A DNA stretch of 64,000 nt from Nonlabens spongiae (GTDB lineage Bacteria; Bacteroidota; Bacteroidia; Flavobacteriales; Flavobacteriaceae), in assembly GCF_002117125.1 (NCBI RefSeq), contig NZ_CP019344.1, forward strand, positions 558,001 through 622,000, written 5' to 3'. A program made the translations under genes and the position numbers. The stretch's first letter is position 1. Each line of letters begins with the position of its first letter. This document shows, in pieces, positions 44,914 through 55,105 of the stretch. Below the pieces are notes generated by a model. It searched no databases, was not told where the DNA came from, and was given only the letters and a program-made list of their open reading frames with translations.

Positions 44914-45687
44914 TCAATAAATAGGAATATTACGATGTTTAGCACTTAAAATCAGGTACAGACCATAAAGGGCTAAACCACTGGCAACAATGCCCATAGT
45001 CCAGGAACCGTACTCAATACTCAAGAAAGTAAAGGCCTCTCCAGTGCTTTTAGGAACCTCGTTGCTCCAGCCTACGATTACTTTGAAGAAAAGATAGGAG
45101 AATACACCAAAAACGATCCCACGGCTAAATCTTCCCACTCTGCCCAAAGCGAGCAACAGTTTGTAATTTCTTGTTGTAAGTTGATTTTCAAGAATCATTT
45201 TGTTGATCATGGTGCCAAAAGCCATGTACCACTCATTCAAAGCACTTACACCTAATCCTACAGAAGTAATAATTAAAATATACATTCCCCACCATTTGGA
45301 CAGTAGAAAAACAAACAACCGCTGGTTACCTTCTGAAAAACCAGCTCCTATCAATAACTTGATACAAGTAAAAAGCAATGCGATATAACCTATACCGTTT
45401 ATGAAATAAGCAAAACGCCTAATTTTATTCTTACCGTAGCCTTCATAATCATTTTTATTAAACGCTAGATAAAACCTGGAAAACACATAGCCTGCTATTC
45501 CCACAGTGATTAATAAAAGCAAGAACCAGCCAAAAGTAAGAGCTGATATCCATTCTAGAATATCTCTCCCACCTTTCAACTGATAAGTGACTTTTGAAGC
45601 AGTGAGGGCCGCAAGAGCGCCCATAAGAAAAAACACGACTCCCTTGATAAAAATACCATAGCGTGCAAATCTGCGTGAGGCTTTCAA
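44914..45687 (-). CDS. DUF1206 multi-helix membrane protein
   Basis: A 257-residue membrane protein with six predicted helices arranged as three DUF1206 pairs. Each pair contains a segment like FARYGIFIKGVVFFLMG or FSRGIVFGVFSY. The family has no assigned function. It stands alone, convergent with the preceding exported protein gene, and no promoter is obvious. Confidence 0.8.
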   Translation of the reverse strand: MKASRRFARYGIFIKGVVFFLMGALAALTASKVTYQLKGGRDILEWISALTFGWFLLLLITVGIAGYVFSRFYLAFNKNDYEGYGKNKIRRFAYFINGIGYIALLFTCIKLLIGAGFSEGNQRLFVFLLSKWWGMYILIITSVGLGVSALNEWYMAFGTMINKMILENQLTTRNYKLLLALGRVGRFSRGIVFGVFSYLFFKVIVGWSNEVPKSTGEAFTFLSIEYGSWTMGIVASGLALYGLYLILSAKHRNIPIY

Positions 45688-45849
45688 TAATTATTTTTTT
45701 GAAATATAATTATGGCTCCCCTTATTAAAAGCTAACAGTAACTTAAATTCAATTCATAACCATATTATTGTTTCATTGATCTGCTAAGATTGCGCTAGAA
45801 GCACTAGTATTATTTCCTCAAAGGAATTTATCCTGCGCTATCGATTTCG

Positions 45850-45857
45850 TAAATTTG
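45850..45857 (+). promoter_or_regulatory. -7 box of icmF-type gene promoter
   Basis: TAAATTTG fits TAnnTTTG, 24 bases before the chosen ATG. A start-like TTG at 45855 lies inside this box, so the ATG at 45882 is favoured. The -33 element is unclear. Confidence 0.45.
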
Positions 45858-45881
45858 CGTCCTAGAATTTTAAGATTGACA

Positions 45882-48800
45882 ATGCAAGATCAGACTCCAT
45901 ACGTTCCAAAAAATAAAGTAAGAATCGTAACTGCCGCAAGCCTTTTTGATGGACACGATGCTGCCATAAACATAATGCGACGCATCATTCAGTCTACGGG
46001 ATGTGAGGTGATCCACTTGGGTCACGACCGCAGTGTGGACGAGGTGGTAAATACCGCTATCCAGGAAGATGCAAACGCAATCGCGATGACTTCTTATCAA
46101 GGTGGTCACAATGAGTACTTCAAGTATATGTATGATTTGTTGAAGGAGCGCGGTGCCGGTCACATCAAGATTTTCGGTGGTGGCGGTGGAGTAATCCTAC
46201 CTACTGAGATTGCTGAGTTACATGAATATGGAATCGAGCGCATCTATAGTCCTGACGACGGGCGCGAGATGGGGCTTCAAGGCATGATCAATGATCTTGT
46301 TAAACGTTGTGATGTAGAGGTTCCCCCCATTTCTGTAAAGAAATCAACTAACAAAGACGCGAAAGCGAGACTAAACGGAGAGTTAAAACAGAATCACGTC
46401 CCTACGATTGCAAGATTGATCTCTCTAGCAGAAAACCGTCACGAGGATTTTGAAAAGCACTTTGCCGAAGCAGAAAAAACAGAGAAACAGGCTCCTGTCT
46501 TGGGAATCACTGGAACCGGTGGAGCTGGAAAATCATCATTGGTAGATGAATTGATCCGCAGGTTTTTGATTGATTTTCCTAAAAAGAATATTGGGATTAT
46601 TTCTGTAGATCCATCGAAGAGAAAAACGGGTGGAGCGTTACTGGGTGACCGTATACGCATGAATGCGATCAACAACGAGCGGGTGTATATGCGATCGCTC
46701 GCCACCCGTCAATCCAATCTGGCACTATCTAAACACGTGCAAGAAGCGGTAGATGTCTTAAAAGCTGCCAACTATGATCTAATTATTTTAGAAACCAGCG
46801 GAATAGGGCAAAGCGATACCGAGATCATGGATCACAGCGATGTATCACTTTATGTAATGACGCCAGAATTTGGTGCAGCCACTCAGCTTGAGAAAATTGA
46901 TATGCTCGACTTTGCAGATGTCGTCGCCATCAACAAATTTGATAAGCGTGGAGCGCTAGATGCATTGCGCGATGTCAAGAAGCAGTACCAGCGCAACCAC
47001 AACCTCTGGGAGGCAGATCCTGAAACGCTACCCGTTTATGGAACGATCGCAAGCCAGTTCAATGATCCTGGCATGAATGCGCTCTACGAGTCATTGATGA
47101 CTAAGGTGAGTGAGAAAACTGGTGTGGATCTCAAACCACAAAGTGACCTCAACAAATCACAGAGTGAGAAGATTTTTGTAATCCCGCCATCACGCGTGCG
47201 TTACCTGAGTGAAATCGCAGAGAATAATCGTGCTTATGACGCTTCCGCGAAAGCGCAATCAGAAACAGCCCAGAAGCTATACGGGATTTATAAAACGATC
47301 TTGACGGTGATGGACACTTCGAGTGCCTCAGCGTCCACACACTCACAAGTAGTTTTATCTACACAATCGAGCCCTGAGGCGTTCCCTGAGCGGAGTCGAA
47401 GGGCTCTCGAAGGGCGATTTTTAAACGACAAAGGCTTAAACGAAGAGGAGCTACTCAATCAAGTTCAGCAAGATGACAAACAGTTTGTTGAAATGCTCAT
47501 TGCGCAGTTCAACAAAACCTATAAAGACCTCGATCCCTACAACTGGGAAATAATCACAGGCTGGGAAGAAAAAGTAAATAAATACAAACAACCCATTTAC
47601 GAGTTTCAGGTACGAGACAAGGTTATAAAGATTGAGACTCATACAGAATCTCTTTCACATCAGCAGATTCCAAAAGTAGCCTTGCCTAAGTATTCAGCTT
47701 GGGGAGATATTTTAAAATGGTGCTTGCAAGAGAACGTCCCGGGTGAATTCCCTTACACTGCAGGATTGTATCCATTCAAACGTCAAGGGGAAGATCCTAC
47801 CAGAATGTTTGCTGGAGAGGGAGGTCCAGAGCGTACTAACAAGCGTTTTCATTATGTGAGCTTGGGAATGCCCGCAAAGCGATTGAGTACAGCATTTGAT
47901 AGTGTAACGCTTTATGGGAATGATCCCGGCCATCGTCCTGATATTTATGGAAAAATAGGTAATGCGGGTGTGAGTATTTGCTGTCTAGACGATGCCAAGA
48001 AATTGTATTCAGGTTTTGACTTATCACATCCAGCCACATCGGTTTCTATGACTATCAATGGGCCAGCACCCATGTTGCTAGGTTTTTTCATGAACGCTGC
48101 TATCGATCAGAATTGTGAGAAATACATCAAGGAAAACGGACTAGAAGATCGAGTAGAAGCAAAGCTGAAAGAAGTTTATGACGATAATGGTCTAGAACGA
48201 CCATCATACCTTAATGCTGATGGTAAAAAGATTATCAGTAAAAATGGAAAAGTAGATGTGGACGGACTTCCTGAAGGGAATGACGGCCTTGGGTTAATGC
48301 TACTCGGATTGACCGGTGATCAAGTTTTGGATACTGATGTGTACGCAAGAATTAAAGCAGAGACTCTTAACCAAGTACGCGGTACCGTTCAAGCTGATAT
48401 TTTAAAAGAGGATCAGGCGCAGAACACCTGTATTTTCTCAACCGAGTTTGCTCTTCGATTAATGGGCGACGTGCAGGAATATTTTATCGATAAAATGGTG
48501 CGCAACTTTTACAGCGTTTCCATTTCAGGTTACCACATTGCCGAGGCTGGTGCAAATCCTATCACACAGTTAGCATTTACCTTGGCAAACGGTTTTACTT
48601 ATGTGGAGTATTACCTGAGCCGCGGTATGGACATCAACAAGTTTGGTCCTAACCTGAGTTTTTTCTTCAGTAACGGAATCGATCCAGAATATGCCGTCAT
48701 AGGTCGTGTCGCAAGAAAGATCTGGTCCAAAGCATTGAAACACAAGTACGGCGCAAATGCTCGTGCACAAATGTTGAAATATCACATTCAGACCAGTGGT

Positions 48801-49478
48801 AGATCATTACACGCACAAGAAATTGACTTCAACGATATCAGGACCACATTGCAAGCGCTTTACGCGATTTACGATAACTGTAATTCGCTTCATACGAATG
48901 CTTACGACGAGGCGATCACTACGCCTACGGAAGAAAGTGTACGTCGTGCCATGGCGATCCAGTTGATTATCAACAAAGAACTGGGACTTGCCAAAAATGA
49001 GAACCCCATCCAGGGAGCCTTCATCATTGAGGAATTGACAGATCTTGTCGAGCAGGCAGTATTGACTGAATTTGATCGCATCACAGAGCGTGGTGGTGTG
49101 CTCGGAGCAATGGAAACCATGTACCAGCGCAGCAAGATTCAGGAGGAGAGCATGCACTACGAGATGTTGAAGCACACTGGTGAATTCCCAATTATTGGAG
49201 TAAACACCTTCTTAAGTTCAAAGGGAAGTCCAACCGTCACCCCAGCAGAGGTGATCCGTGCGACCGAAGAAGAGAAACAGGCTCAAATTGCTACAAAGGA
49301 GAATTTGCATACCGCTTTCGCGAAACCGAGTCAAGAAAAGCTCGACGCTATACAAGAAGCCGCCATCAAAAACGAAAACATCTTTGAGCAACTCATGGAA
49401 GCCACAAAGGTGTGTTCTCTGGGACAGATCACCGAGGCGTTATTTGAGGTAGGCGGGCAGTATAGGAGGAATATGTAA
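45882..49478 (+). CDS. icmF: Fused isobutyryl-CoA mutase IcmF (B12 domain, G-protein chaperone, mutase)
   Basis: IcmF isomerises isobutyryl-CoA and n-butyryl-CoA with adenosylcobalamin and guards its own cofactor by a built-in GTPase. The N-terminal B12 domain has [10 protein letters not shown] (axial-ligand His). The MeaB-like G domain (about residues 205-420) has [18 protein letters not shown] and NKFDKRGA. The mutase barrel shows [22 protein letters not shown], where Phe before KR marks the IcmF rather than methylmalonyl-CoA mutase group. At about 1198 residues it is longer than usual. The excess lies in the linker (about 465-530), where repeat DNA is translated. Confidence 0.93.
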   Translation: MQDQTPYVPKNKVRIVTAASLFDGHDAAINIMRRIIQSTGCEVIHLGHDRSVDEVVNTAIQEDANAIAMTSYQGGHNEYFKYMYDLLKERGAGHIKIFGGGGGVILPTEIAELHEYGIERIYSPDDGREMGLQGMINDLVKRCDVEVPPISVKKSTNKDAKARLNGELKQNHVPTIARLISLAENRHEDFEKHFAEAEKTEKQAPVLGITGTGGAGKSSLVDELIRRFLIDFPKKNIGIISVDPSKRKTGGALLGDRIRMNAINNERVYMRSLATRQSNLALSKHVQEAVDVLKAANYDLIILETSGIGQSDTEIMDHSDVSLYVMTPEFGAATQLEKIDMLDFADVVAINKFDKRGALDALRDVKKQYQRNHNLWEADPETLPVYGTIASQFNDPGMNALYESLMTKVSEKTGVDLKPQSDLNKSQSEKIFVIPPSRVRYLSEIAENNRAYDASAKAQSETAQKLYGIYKTILTVMDTSSASASTHSQVVLSTQSSPEAFPERSRRALEGRFLNDKGLNEEELLNQVQQDDKQFVEMLIAQFNKTYKDLDPYNWEIITGWEEKVNKYKQPIYEFQVRDKVIKIETHTESLSHQQIPKVALPKYSAWGDILKWCLQENVPGEFPYTAGLYPFKRQGEDPTRMFAGEGGPERTNKRFHYVSLGMPAKRLSTAFDSVTLYGNDPGHRPDIYGKIGNAGVSICCLDDAKKLYSGFDLSHPATSVSMTINGPAPMLLGFFMNAAIDQNCEKYIKENGLEDRVEAKLKEVYDDNGLERPSYLNADGKKIISKNGKVDVDGLPEGNDGLGLMLLGLTGDQVLDTDVYARIKAETLNQVRGTVQADILKEDQAQNTCIFSTEFALRLMGDVQEYFIDKMVRNFYSVSISGYHIAEAGANPITQLAFTLANGFTYVEYYLSRGMDINKFGPNLSFFFSNGIDPEYAVIGRVARKIWSKALKHKYGANARAQMLKYHIQTSGRSLHAQEIDFNDIRTTLQALYAIYDNCNSLHTNAYDEAITTPTEESVRRAMAIQLIINKELGLAKNENPIQGAFIIEELTDLVEQAVLTEFDRITERGGVLGAMETMYQRSKIQEESMHYEMLKHTGEFPIIGVNTFLSSKGSPTVTPAEVIRATEEEKQAQIATKENLHTAFAKPSQEKLDAIQEAAIKNENIFEQLMEATKVCSLGQITEALFEVGGQYRRNM
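46358..46370. repeat. Half palindrome in the icmF gene
   Basis: CGCGAAAGCGAGA keeps the right half of the common element, read as DAKAR in a segment between the B12 and G domains. The left half is lost. Confidence 0.6.
47240..47255. repeat. Palindrome, one-mismatch copy in icmF linker
   Basis: CGCTTCCGCGAAAGCG, translated as ASAKA at the end of the G-domain region. Confidence 0.85.
47369..47406. repeat. TGAGCGGAGTCGAAG-type hairpin translated in icmF linker
   Basis: A 7-bp stem (GAGCCCT with AGGGCTC, 47369-47375 and 47400-47406) encloses the TGAGCGGAGTCGAAG core (47387-47401). It is read in frame as [14 protein letters not shown] in the linker. The same core recurs in the cluster after the gene. 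Confidence 0.85.
49313..49328. repeat. Palindrome, one-mismatch copy near the icmF 3' end
   Basis: CGCTTTCGCGAAACCG, translated as TAFAKP in the C-terminal linker of the mutase. Confidence 0.8.
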
Positions 49479-49481
49479 GCA

Positions 49482-49775
49482 GAGAACCGCCAGCTCTGCT
49501 GGCGTGTGAATCGCTTACGCTGAGCGGAGTCGAAGCGTTTTTAGACTTTTGCGTCCGACTTGCTGAATTGAAGGTTGCTTACCTTGAGCGGAGTCGGCAA
49601 AGGGTTTTCCTGAGAACCGCCAGCTCTGCTGGCGTGTGAATCGCTTACGCTGAGCGGAGTCGAAGCGTTTGCTATTAAATACTTTGCGCTGGATCGGAGG
49701 CTACTCACTCTTTACGTAGTCAATGGTTTTCATGAGAACCGCCAGCTCTGCTGGCGTGTGAATCGCTTACGCTGA
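49482..49775. repeat. Three-copy repeat cluster after icmF
   Basis: Two full 59-bp copies (49482-49540, 49612-49670) and a shortened third (49734-49775) begin GAGAACCGCCAGCTCTGCTG. Each has a CGCCAGC-TCT-GCTGGCG hairpin, followed in the full copies by the TGAGCGGAGTCGAAG core (49521, 49651). A further core copy is at 49585. A partial GATCCAGCTATGCTGGAT-like hairpin appears at about 49829-49845. Confidence 0.85.
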
Positions 49776-50482
49776 ACACTTTGATTACGCTTAGCAACCA
49801 CGTAATCTAAGCGTCTGCTTGTCGTATCCAGCTATGCTGGATTTCATGCTGCTTACCCTAGGCCGAGTTGGGGGTTGTCAAAGAATTAAAAAACTGCAAT
49901 AGTGCGGATATAGGAATCGCTTACTATTGGCTTTTCGAGACCGCTTAATGACTGTATAGTCAAAGCATTGATTATTTGATTTGCTTATATCTATACGTTT
50001 TTACATAGCTTCTAAGCAAAAAGTAGTAATCAACAAGTTTGCTTGTTTCGCGAGTGATGTTCGATTTAAGACAGCTTTAAATATTGGCAATTTCAAATAG
50101 CTACCGTGCTTAAATTTTCAAAACCGTATTATAAGTGTAATAACTATAATTATTTAAATAACTTTTTCAAATAGTTCTTTATCAATCGGAATTTGTCATT
50201 CTAGTCTCAAAGAATTGCTAAAATTGCATTTAATAAATGTTATTTTTTCGATATACAATATAAAAAATGAATCCTCTGAATAGGGAATATTAACTTGCAA
50301 TTCGATATTTAGATTTTATGAAGAGAAAAAAATAAGAAGCTCAATTAAGAAATTTAAATCATAATTGTATTGAGTTTTTTTGGAAACTTTCACACGTAAT
50401 TTTAATCCATTTAATTTTTAGGATTTCATACGACCTAGAACAATTTTCATTAGATTTTAATATATTTACTAAAATTCAACTA
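49776..50482. other. AT-rich intergenic region, no gene seen
   Basis: After the repeat cluster the sequence becomes strongly AT-rich from about 49880. I find no ORF with family features, no RNA gene and no clear promoter except a near-consensus TATATTTA before 50483. It probably belongs to the same foreign-looking block as the following gene's 5' half. Confidence 0.5.
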
Positions 50483-51032
50483 ATGAAACGAATCCATTTT
50501 TTCTGCCTCTTCATCTTGTTTAATTCAACATGCTTTGCACAAAATATTCAGTTTTCGAGTGCTGAACTGAAATCTTGGATATTAAACAACCCCACAGTTT
50601 TAGAACCTGGCTGGGGTTTCACAATGGCAGATTTAAACAATGATGGTGAGATTTCCGTTTATGAAGGTTCTAGAATCACTCATATTAGAAGGCAAAGAAC
50701 TTCCGTTACCCCAGTCCTTTTAAATGACTTTACTGATCTTTTAAATTTTCCACTTTTAGAATGGTTGGATTTTGGTACAGATTTAACTCAAGTTGATTTA
50801 AACTCTATTCCTGACTTAGAATATTTGTATGTTGAATTTAATAATCAGATTAATAGTAGCTTAGATATATCAGATTTGTCTTCATTAATAAGAGTTGAAG
50901 CAAAATTTGAGAATAATAATGTCTCTAACACAAATGGCATTTCTTTGAATGTATCAGGTTTGCAATTGTTGGAGGGTTTGAGAATTCATAACTATGCGAC
51001 TTCAAATATTGATTTCAATAATTTACCTAATT

Positions 51033-51039
51033 TATCCTA
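51033..51039. repeat. Left target-site duplication TATCCTA of the IS982 element
   Basis: The same seven bases flank the right end (52057-52063), directly outside the inverted repeats. Confidence 0.9.
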
Positions 51040-52056
51040 ACCCGTTGTGCTAGTAGTTCCATGCATGCCTGATCCTATTTATTGGTCTGTTGTTTTCCCT
51101 ATTGAACATCTGCAGCATGGCAACTGCGGCCAGTTTGCTTGAGACCCTTGTCAGGAAGCCCTTGAAGCTCTTTGCCAGGTTGATCTTGATGGAGAACTGG
51201 GAGCATAACTGTGAAAACCTTGTCTCTATAAACTTACGGTTCTTTCTCCTCTCGGGCGAGAATGCGCTTTTGACCAGCTGGTTTTTCCTGGGTGGGGTGA
51301 GAAGTTCTATACCGTAGCTTGTGAACAGATCTGCCTGGAGCTCCCTGGATATATAGCCTCGATCGCCGATGATCTGCCTCTCCTCGCTACCGTCGTACTG
51401 CCTTTCCTTCAGGAACTTTATGTCGTGTACGTTTGCTGGGGTCACTGCCATGTCATGGAAGATGCCCTGCGTACTCATGAGCAGGTGGAGCTTGTATCCA
51501 ATGTAGTAGCGGCGGTCAACCGCCGAGTAGCCCTTTCTCGGAGCCGTGCCCAGATCTTCCATACAGATCTTCATGCGGTGCTCCCTGGCGTTGTGCACGA
51601 TGGGACAGGGCATCGAGTCCACCAGAAGGGCAGATCTGCCATCATCCATACGGTCGCCCAAGAGTCCCGCGGACTCCTTGAAGCGTGGCTCGAGCGAGCG
51701 CCTGCGCCGGTTGAACCTGGTGCGGTCGACCAGCATGGGAAAGTCCTCGCGAAAGTGCTTCTTTATCTTGGCAAACAATAGGTTCTCGCTGGGGATCGAG
51801 GCCGCCTCTCCGGTAATGGCGAGTGCCATGACCTCCAGGTCATTCATTTTCGTGTTGACCGGTCGCTTGATGAAGTTTCCGTCCACCGTGACGGTTTGGT
51901 AGAGATCAATGAGGTAGGAAAGGTGTTTTTTGTACATTGCAGGTAGATCGTGCATGGTATCAGAATTACAGATTAGGAACCATTAATATACTGAATATCA
52001 ACAAAATGCACGGTCTTTTTTTAATCTGTTTTTTAATTTTAACTAGCACAACGGGT
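51040..52056 (-). mobile_element. IS982-family insertion sequence, 1017 bp
   Basis: It carries one transposase gene and is bounded by at least 15-bp perfect inverted repeats starting ACCCGTTGTGCTAGT (51040-51054; complement at 52042-52056). TATCCTA is duplicated on both sides. The GC content looks higher than that of its flanks. It inserted in the gene at 50483-54164. Confidence 0.92.
51050..51955 (-). CDS. IS982-family DDE transposase
   Basis: A 301-residue transposase. The catalytic triad is D113 (LLVDSMPCPIV), D198 (IIGDRGYIS) and E244 (KFIETRF). The NPA-like TPANVHDIKFL segment and HLLMSTQGIFHDMAVTP are typical for IS982. The stop codon TAG lies inside the left inverted repeat (51050-51054). 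It appears intact, so it could still move. Confidence 0.92.
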   Translation of the reverse strand: MHDLPAMYKKHLSYLIDLYQTVTVDGNFIKRPVNTKMNDLEVMALAITGEAASIPSENLLFAKIKKHFREDFPMLVDRTRFNRRRRSLEPRFKESAGLLGDRMDDGRSALLVDSMPCPIVHNAREHRMKICMEDLGTAPRKGYSAVDRRYYIGYKLHLLMSTQGIFHDMAVTPANVHDIKFLKERQYDGSEERQIIGDRGYISRELQADLFTSYGIELLTPPRKNQLVKSAFSPERRKNRKFIETRFSQLCSQFSIKINLAKSFKGFLTRVSSKLAAVAMLQMFNRENNRPINRIRHAWNY

Positions 52057-52063
52057 TATCCTA
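52042..52063. repeat. Right inverted repeat and right target duplication of the IS982 element
   Basis: ACTAGCACAACGGGT (52042-52056) is the exact complement of the left terminal 15 bp. It is followed by TATCCTA (52057-52063), matching the left duplication. Confidence 0.9.
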
Positions 52064-54177
52064 TTTAAACATTAACGATTCTAATATAAATAGCCCGATA
52101 AGTTTCAACTCAAGTAATTTGAGTTCCATTGAAATATTCAATAGTCAACTTCAGGAAGTTAATTTTAGAAATATAGCTGAATTTGAAGGTCTGAGATTAG
52201 TAGATAGCAGCATTTCTGTTTTGAGTTTAGAAAATGTTCAATATACTGACAGTTCAAGTTCTTTCGATTCACAGATTTACATTCAAAATTCTCTTTTAAG
52301 CAATTTAAGTTTTCTTGACTCTAACGTGGAGAACGTTCAATTCTACGCAGGTAGCCCAATACAAGCGCCTATTATGAATTTCGTCAATAGTCATATTAAA
52401 CGCTGGTCGTTAGAAAATTATTTAGATATAAATTTAAATGATTTTTCGGGTGCTGGTCTTAAATTTTTAGAACTAATGAACGCTGCTTGGATTGTCTCGG
52501 ATTACTCATTTTTAGCAACTCTGGTGGAACTAAGAGTATTTGATTGTCAAAATGTCGAATTTTTAGATTTATCTTTGGCTCAGAACCTTGAATTTCTGAG
52601 TTTGTTAAATAATTCAAACTTGAAATTTCTTTTCTTGAAAAATGAAGCACCATTTCATTCAAGTCAATTATATTTTAATAGCAATGTGAATTTGAGATAT
52701 GTTTGTGTCCCTACTCGATTAATTTCGCAATACACAAATTTGCTTTCCTCTCACCCAAATAATTCCATAGTAGTCAACTCTTACTGTACATTTGAGCCAA
52801 TTGGTTTTTATAATGAAATTATTGGTACTACAAGAATTGATTCAGATGGAAATGGTTGCAATTCTAATGATACCGAAATTTCTAGTTTGCTATACTCTGT
52901 TACAGATAACATGAGTGCAGGTCTTATTTCTACAAATAACTCTGGCAGTTATTATTTACCAGTCTCAGACGGCCAGCATACCATCACCCCACAACCTGAA
53001 AACCCATCCTATTGGAACTTTAGCCCAGCAAGCGTCACCGTGGATTTCCCTACTCAGACCAGCCCCTTCACCCAAGACTTCTGTGTAACTCCCAATGGAA
53101 CGATTGAAGATCTAGAAGTCATTGTAATGCCCCTAGAACAAGCCCGCCCAGGCTTTGAAACCGGCTACAAAGTCGTGGTGAAGAACAAAGGAAACCAAAA
53201 CGCCAGCGGCACCGTTACCCTTGATTATGATGCAGATTATATGACGCTGTTTGATTCCGCTCCGGCTGCGGGAACGGCAAATGCTGGTCAGCTGGACTGG
53301 TCGTTTACTGATATTGCTCCTTTCCAGATGGAGGAATACATCTTTACCATGACGCTCAATACACCTACGGATTCAACATTTCCTCTCAATGGAAACGACG
53401 AACTTTCCTTTACGGGAATCGTTACTGGAACAGGTACGGACAATATGCCGGCCGACAATACCATGACGCTCGAGCAGATCGTGGTGAACAGTTTTGACCC
53501 CAATGATAAACGTTGTTTAGAAGGAGAGAAGATCGAGCCGTCCATGGTGGGTGAGTACGTCCACTACATGATCCGTTTTGAGAATACGGGAACGGCAAGT
53601 GCGATCAATGTGGTCGTAAAAGACGCGATTGATCCTATCATGTTTGACGTCAGCACATTTGTGCCTCTAGGTGGCAGCCATGACTATTATGTGCGAACCG
53701 TTGAAGACGGCAACACCTTTGAATTCATTCATGAGAACATCAATCTGGACTTTAATGATGCGACCAATGATGGTTATGTACTGTTCAAAATCAAAACCCT
53801 TTCTACGCTTACGGAAGGCGACACCTTCAACAACGATGCAGAAATCTATTTTGATTTCAACGCGCCTATCGTGACCAATGATTTTGTAACCACCGTACAA
53901 TCTACAGCCAGCGTTTCATTCATAACTGATGATAGCATTAAAATATCGCCTAACCCAACTTCTGGAATACTTCAATTAAATGCCAAGAATGCGATCAAAT
54001 CTCTGACCATCCACGATCTCAACGGCAGATTGTTGAATAAGACCAGTTTTGTTTCAGGAACATTGAATGAAACTGTAGATCTTGAGAATTTGAATTCTGG
54101 AATATACTTGATGACGGTGGTGACGAGTGAAGGACAAGCTACGGAAAGAGTAGTGGTGAAGTAACATTTCTATTGTA

Positions 54178-54193
54178 CGCTTTCGCGAAAGCG
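54178..54193. repeat. Palindrome, exact copy in a convergent gap
   Basis: An exact 16-bp copy 14 bases after the stop of the T9SS gene and 49 bases before the end of the convergent gene. There is no T-run. Confidence 0.95.
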
Positions 54194-54241
54194 AAATCAT
54201 CAACCTTTTACAAAAAGTTATAATGATCGCCGCTAGGGGGA

Positions 54242-55105
54242 TTAAATGTATCCAAACTTAGTAAATGATGCAGTAAGACAAATCACAAACGCGATCAAAT
54301 AGAACAGCTTGTAATTTTCAAATTTGTCATTACAGCTCGCCATTCCCAGCAGGCAGAGAATTGACGCAAATCCTGTTTCAGAACGGGTGAATACCAGTGT
54401 TGCCAGGAATAAAAGCATGAACATGTGAGAGACACGACTGGGTTTGAAGGCAAAAAGGGCGGCAACAAAAACCTCTGCAGCTATTGTTACCCATGTAAAT
54501 GATTTGATAAAATTGATGAATTGGTCAAAAGGTGTATTAAAAATTCCTTGATTATTCTCACGTGGCACTGATTCATTAATCTTGTTATAAACTGCGGCAT
54601 TTTCGTTTACAAATAGATCGTATGAATCAAAAATGTGAAGAGGTTTGGCAAATCCACCTAGGACAGTTGTAAATCCTAAATAAGATCCATCTATGAATTC
54701 AGCTGACAATATTTTATGCAGAGCCGCAAAAAGAAATACCACGCCTAAAATCCATCGCGCATTGTAATTTAAAATCTTATCAAAATCCAGTTTGTAGGCC
54801 AGCGCAATGGTGGTCGCAAGACATAAATACAGTAACACAAAATGGTGATTGGCACAGTTGTAAAAATTTGACAAAAACTCAATTGCCAGATATGCCGTTA
54901 TCCCCAACCAAAAAATAGGTTTGTAAATATTTTTTACTTTATAGATGGCAGCAAAGGCGAGAGGCAGCACTAAGAAGGGTCTTAACGAGAACACAGAATT
55001 GTTCAAATGAAAGCTGTATAAAAATATATACAGCAATAGACACACAATGTAAACCCGTTGGTATTTATTTTCCCTAGTCGGCGTGAGGCTTGTATTCATA
55101 GACAA
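54242..55105 (-). CDS. HTTM-like polytopic membrane protein
   Basis: A 287-residue protein with about eight hydrophobic helices, including VYIVCLLLYIFLYSF near the N-terminus and YLIAFVICLTASF near the C-terminus. The pattern resembles the HTTM (vitamin-K-dependent carboxylase-like) membrane family of Bacteroidota, whose function is unknown. The ATG at 55105 gives a 32-base overlap with the upstream gene. A later Met, two codons on, would barely reduce it. The family call is tentative. Confidence 0.55.
   Translation of the reverse strand: MSMNTSLTPTRENKYQRVYIVCLLLYIFLYSFHLNNSVFSLRPFLVLPLAFAAIYKVKNIYKPIFWLGITAYLAIEFLSNFYNCANHHFVLLYLCLATTIALAYKLDFDKILNYNARWILGVVFLFAALHKILSAEFIDGSYLGFTTVLGGFAKPLHIFDSYDLFVNENAAVYNKINESVPRENNQGIFNTPFDQFINFIKSFTWVTIAAEVFVAALFAFKPSRVSHMFMLLFLATLVFTRSETGFASILCLLGMASCNDKFENYKLFYLIAFVICLTASFTKFGYI

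Larger units (their letters stand above)
50483..54164 (+). pseudogene. LRR-like T9SS protein gene split by an IS982 insertion
   Basis: The 5' part (50483-51040) encodes a signal peptide, a DLNNDGEISVYEG dockerin-like loop and leucine-rich-repeat-like lines. Its stop TAA uses the first base of the IS. The 3' part (52064-54164) continues the LRR-like segment, then a DUF11-like (PFD) domain with PNDKRCLEGE and a type A sorting domain (SPNPTSGILQLN). Removing the IS and one 7-bp TATCCTA copy restores one frame of 885 codons. The intact ancestor was secreted by T9SS; the present copy should give only a truncated product. The C-terminal 390 codons look GC-richer than the rest. Confidence 0.9.

Noticed and set aside
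45855..45881. An upstream TTG start that would extend IcmF by nine residues
   Set aside because: The TTG lies in the TAAATTTG promoter box, and the ATG at 45882 gives the usual IcmF N-terminus.
49482..49775. The repeat cluster as a CRISPR array
   Set aside because: Only three copies of a 59-bp unit, with internal hairpins and unequal spacing. There are no cas genes nearby.
51425..51902. Two plus-strand frames of 118 codons inside the IS982 element
   Set aside because: They are antisense to an intact DDE transposase and have no start context or motif.
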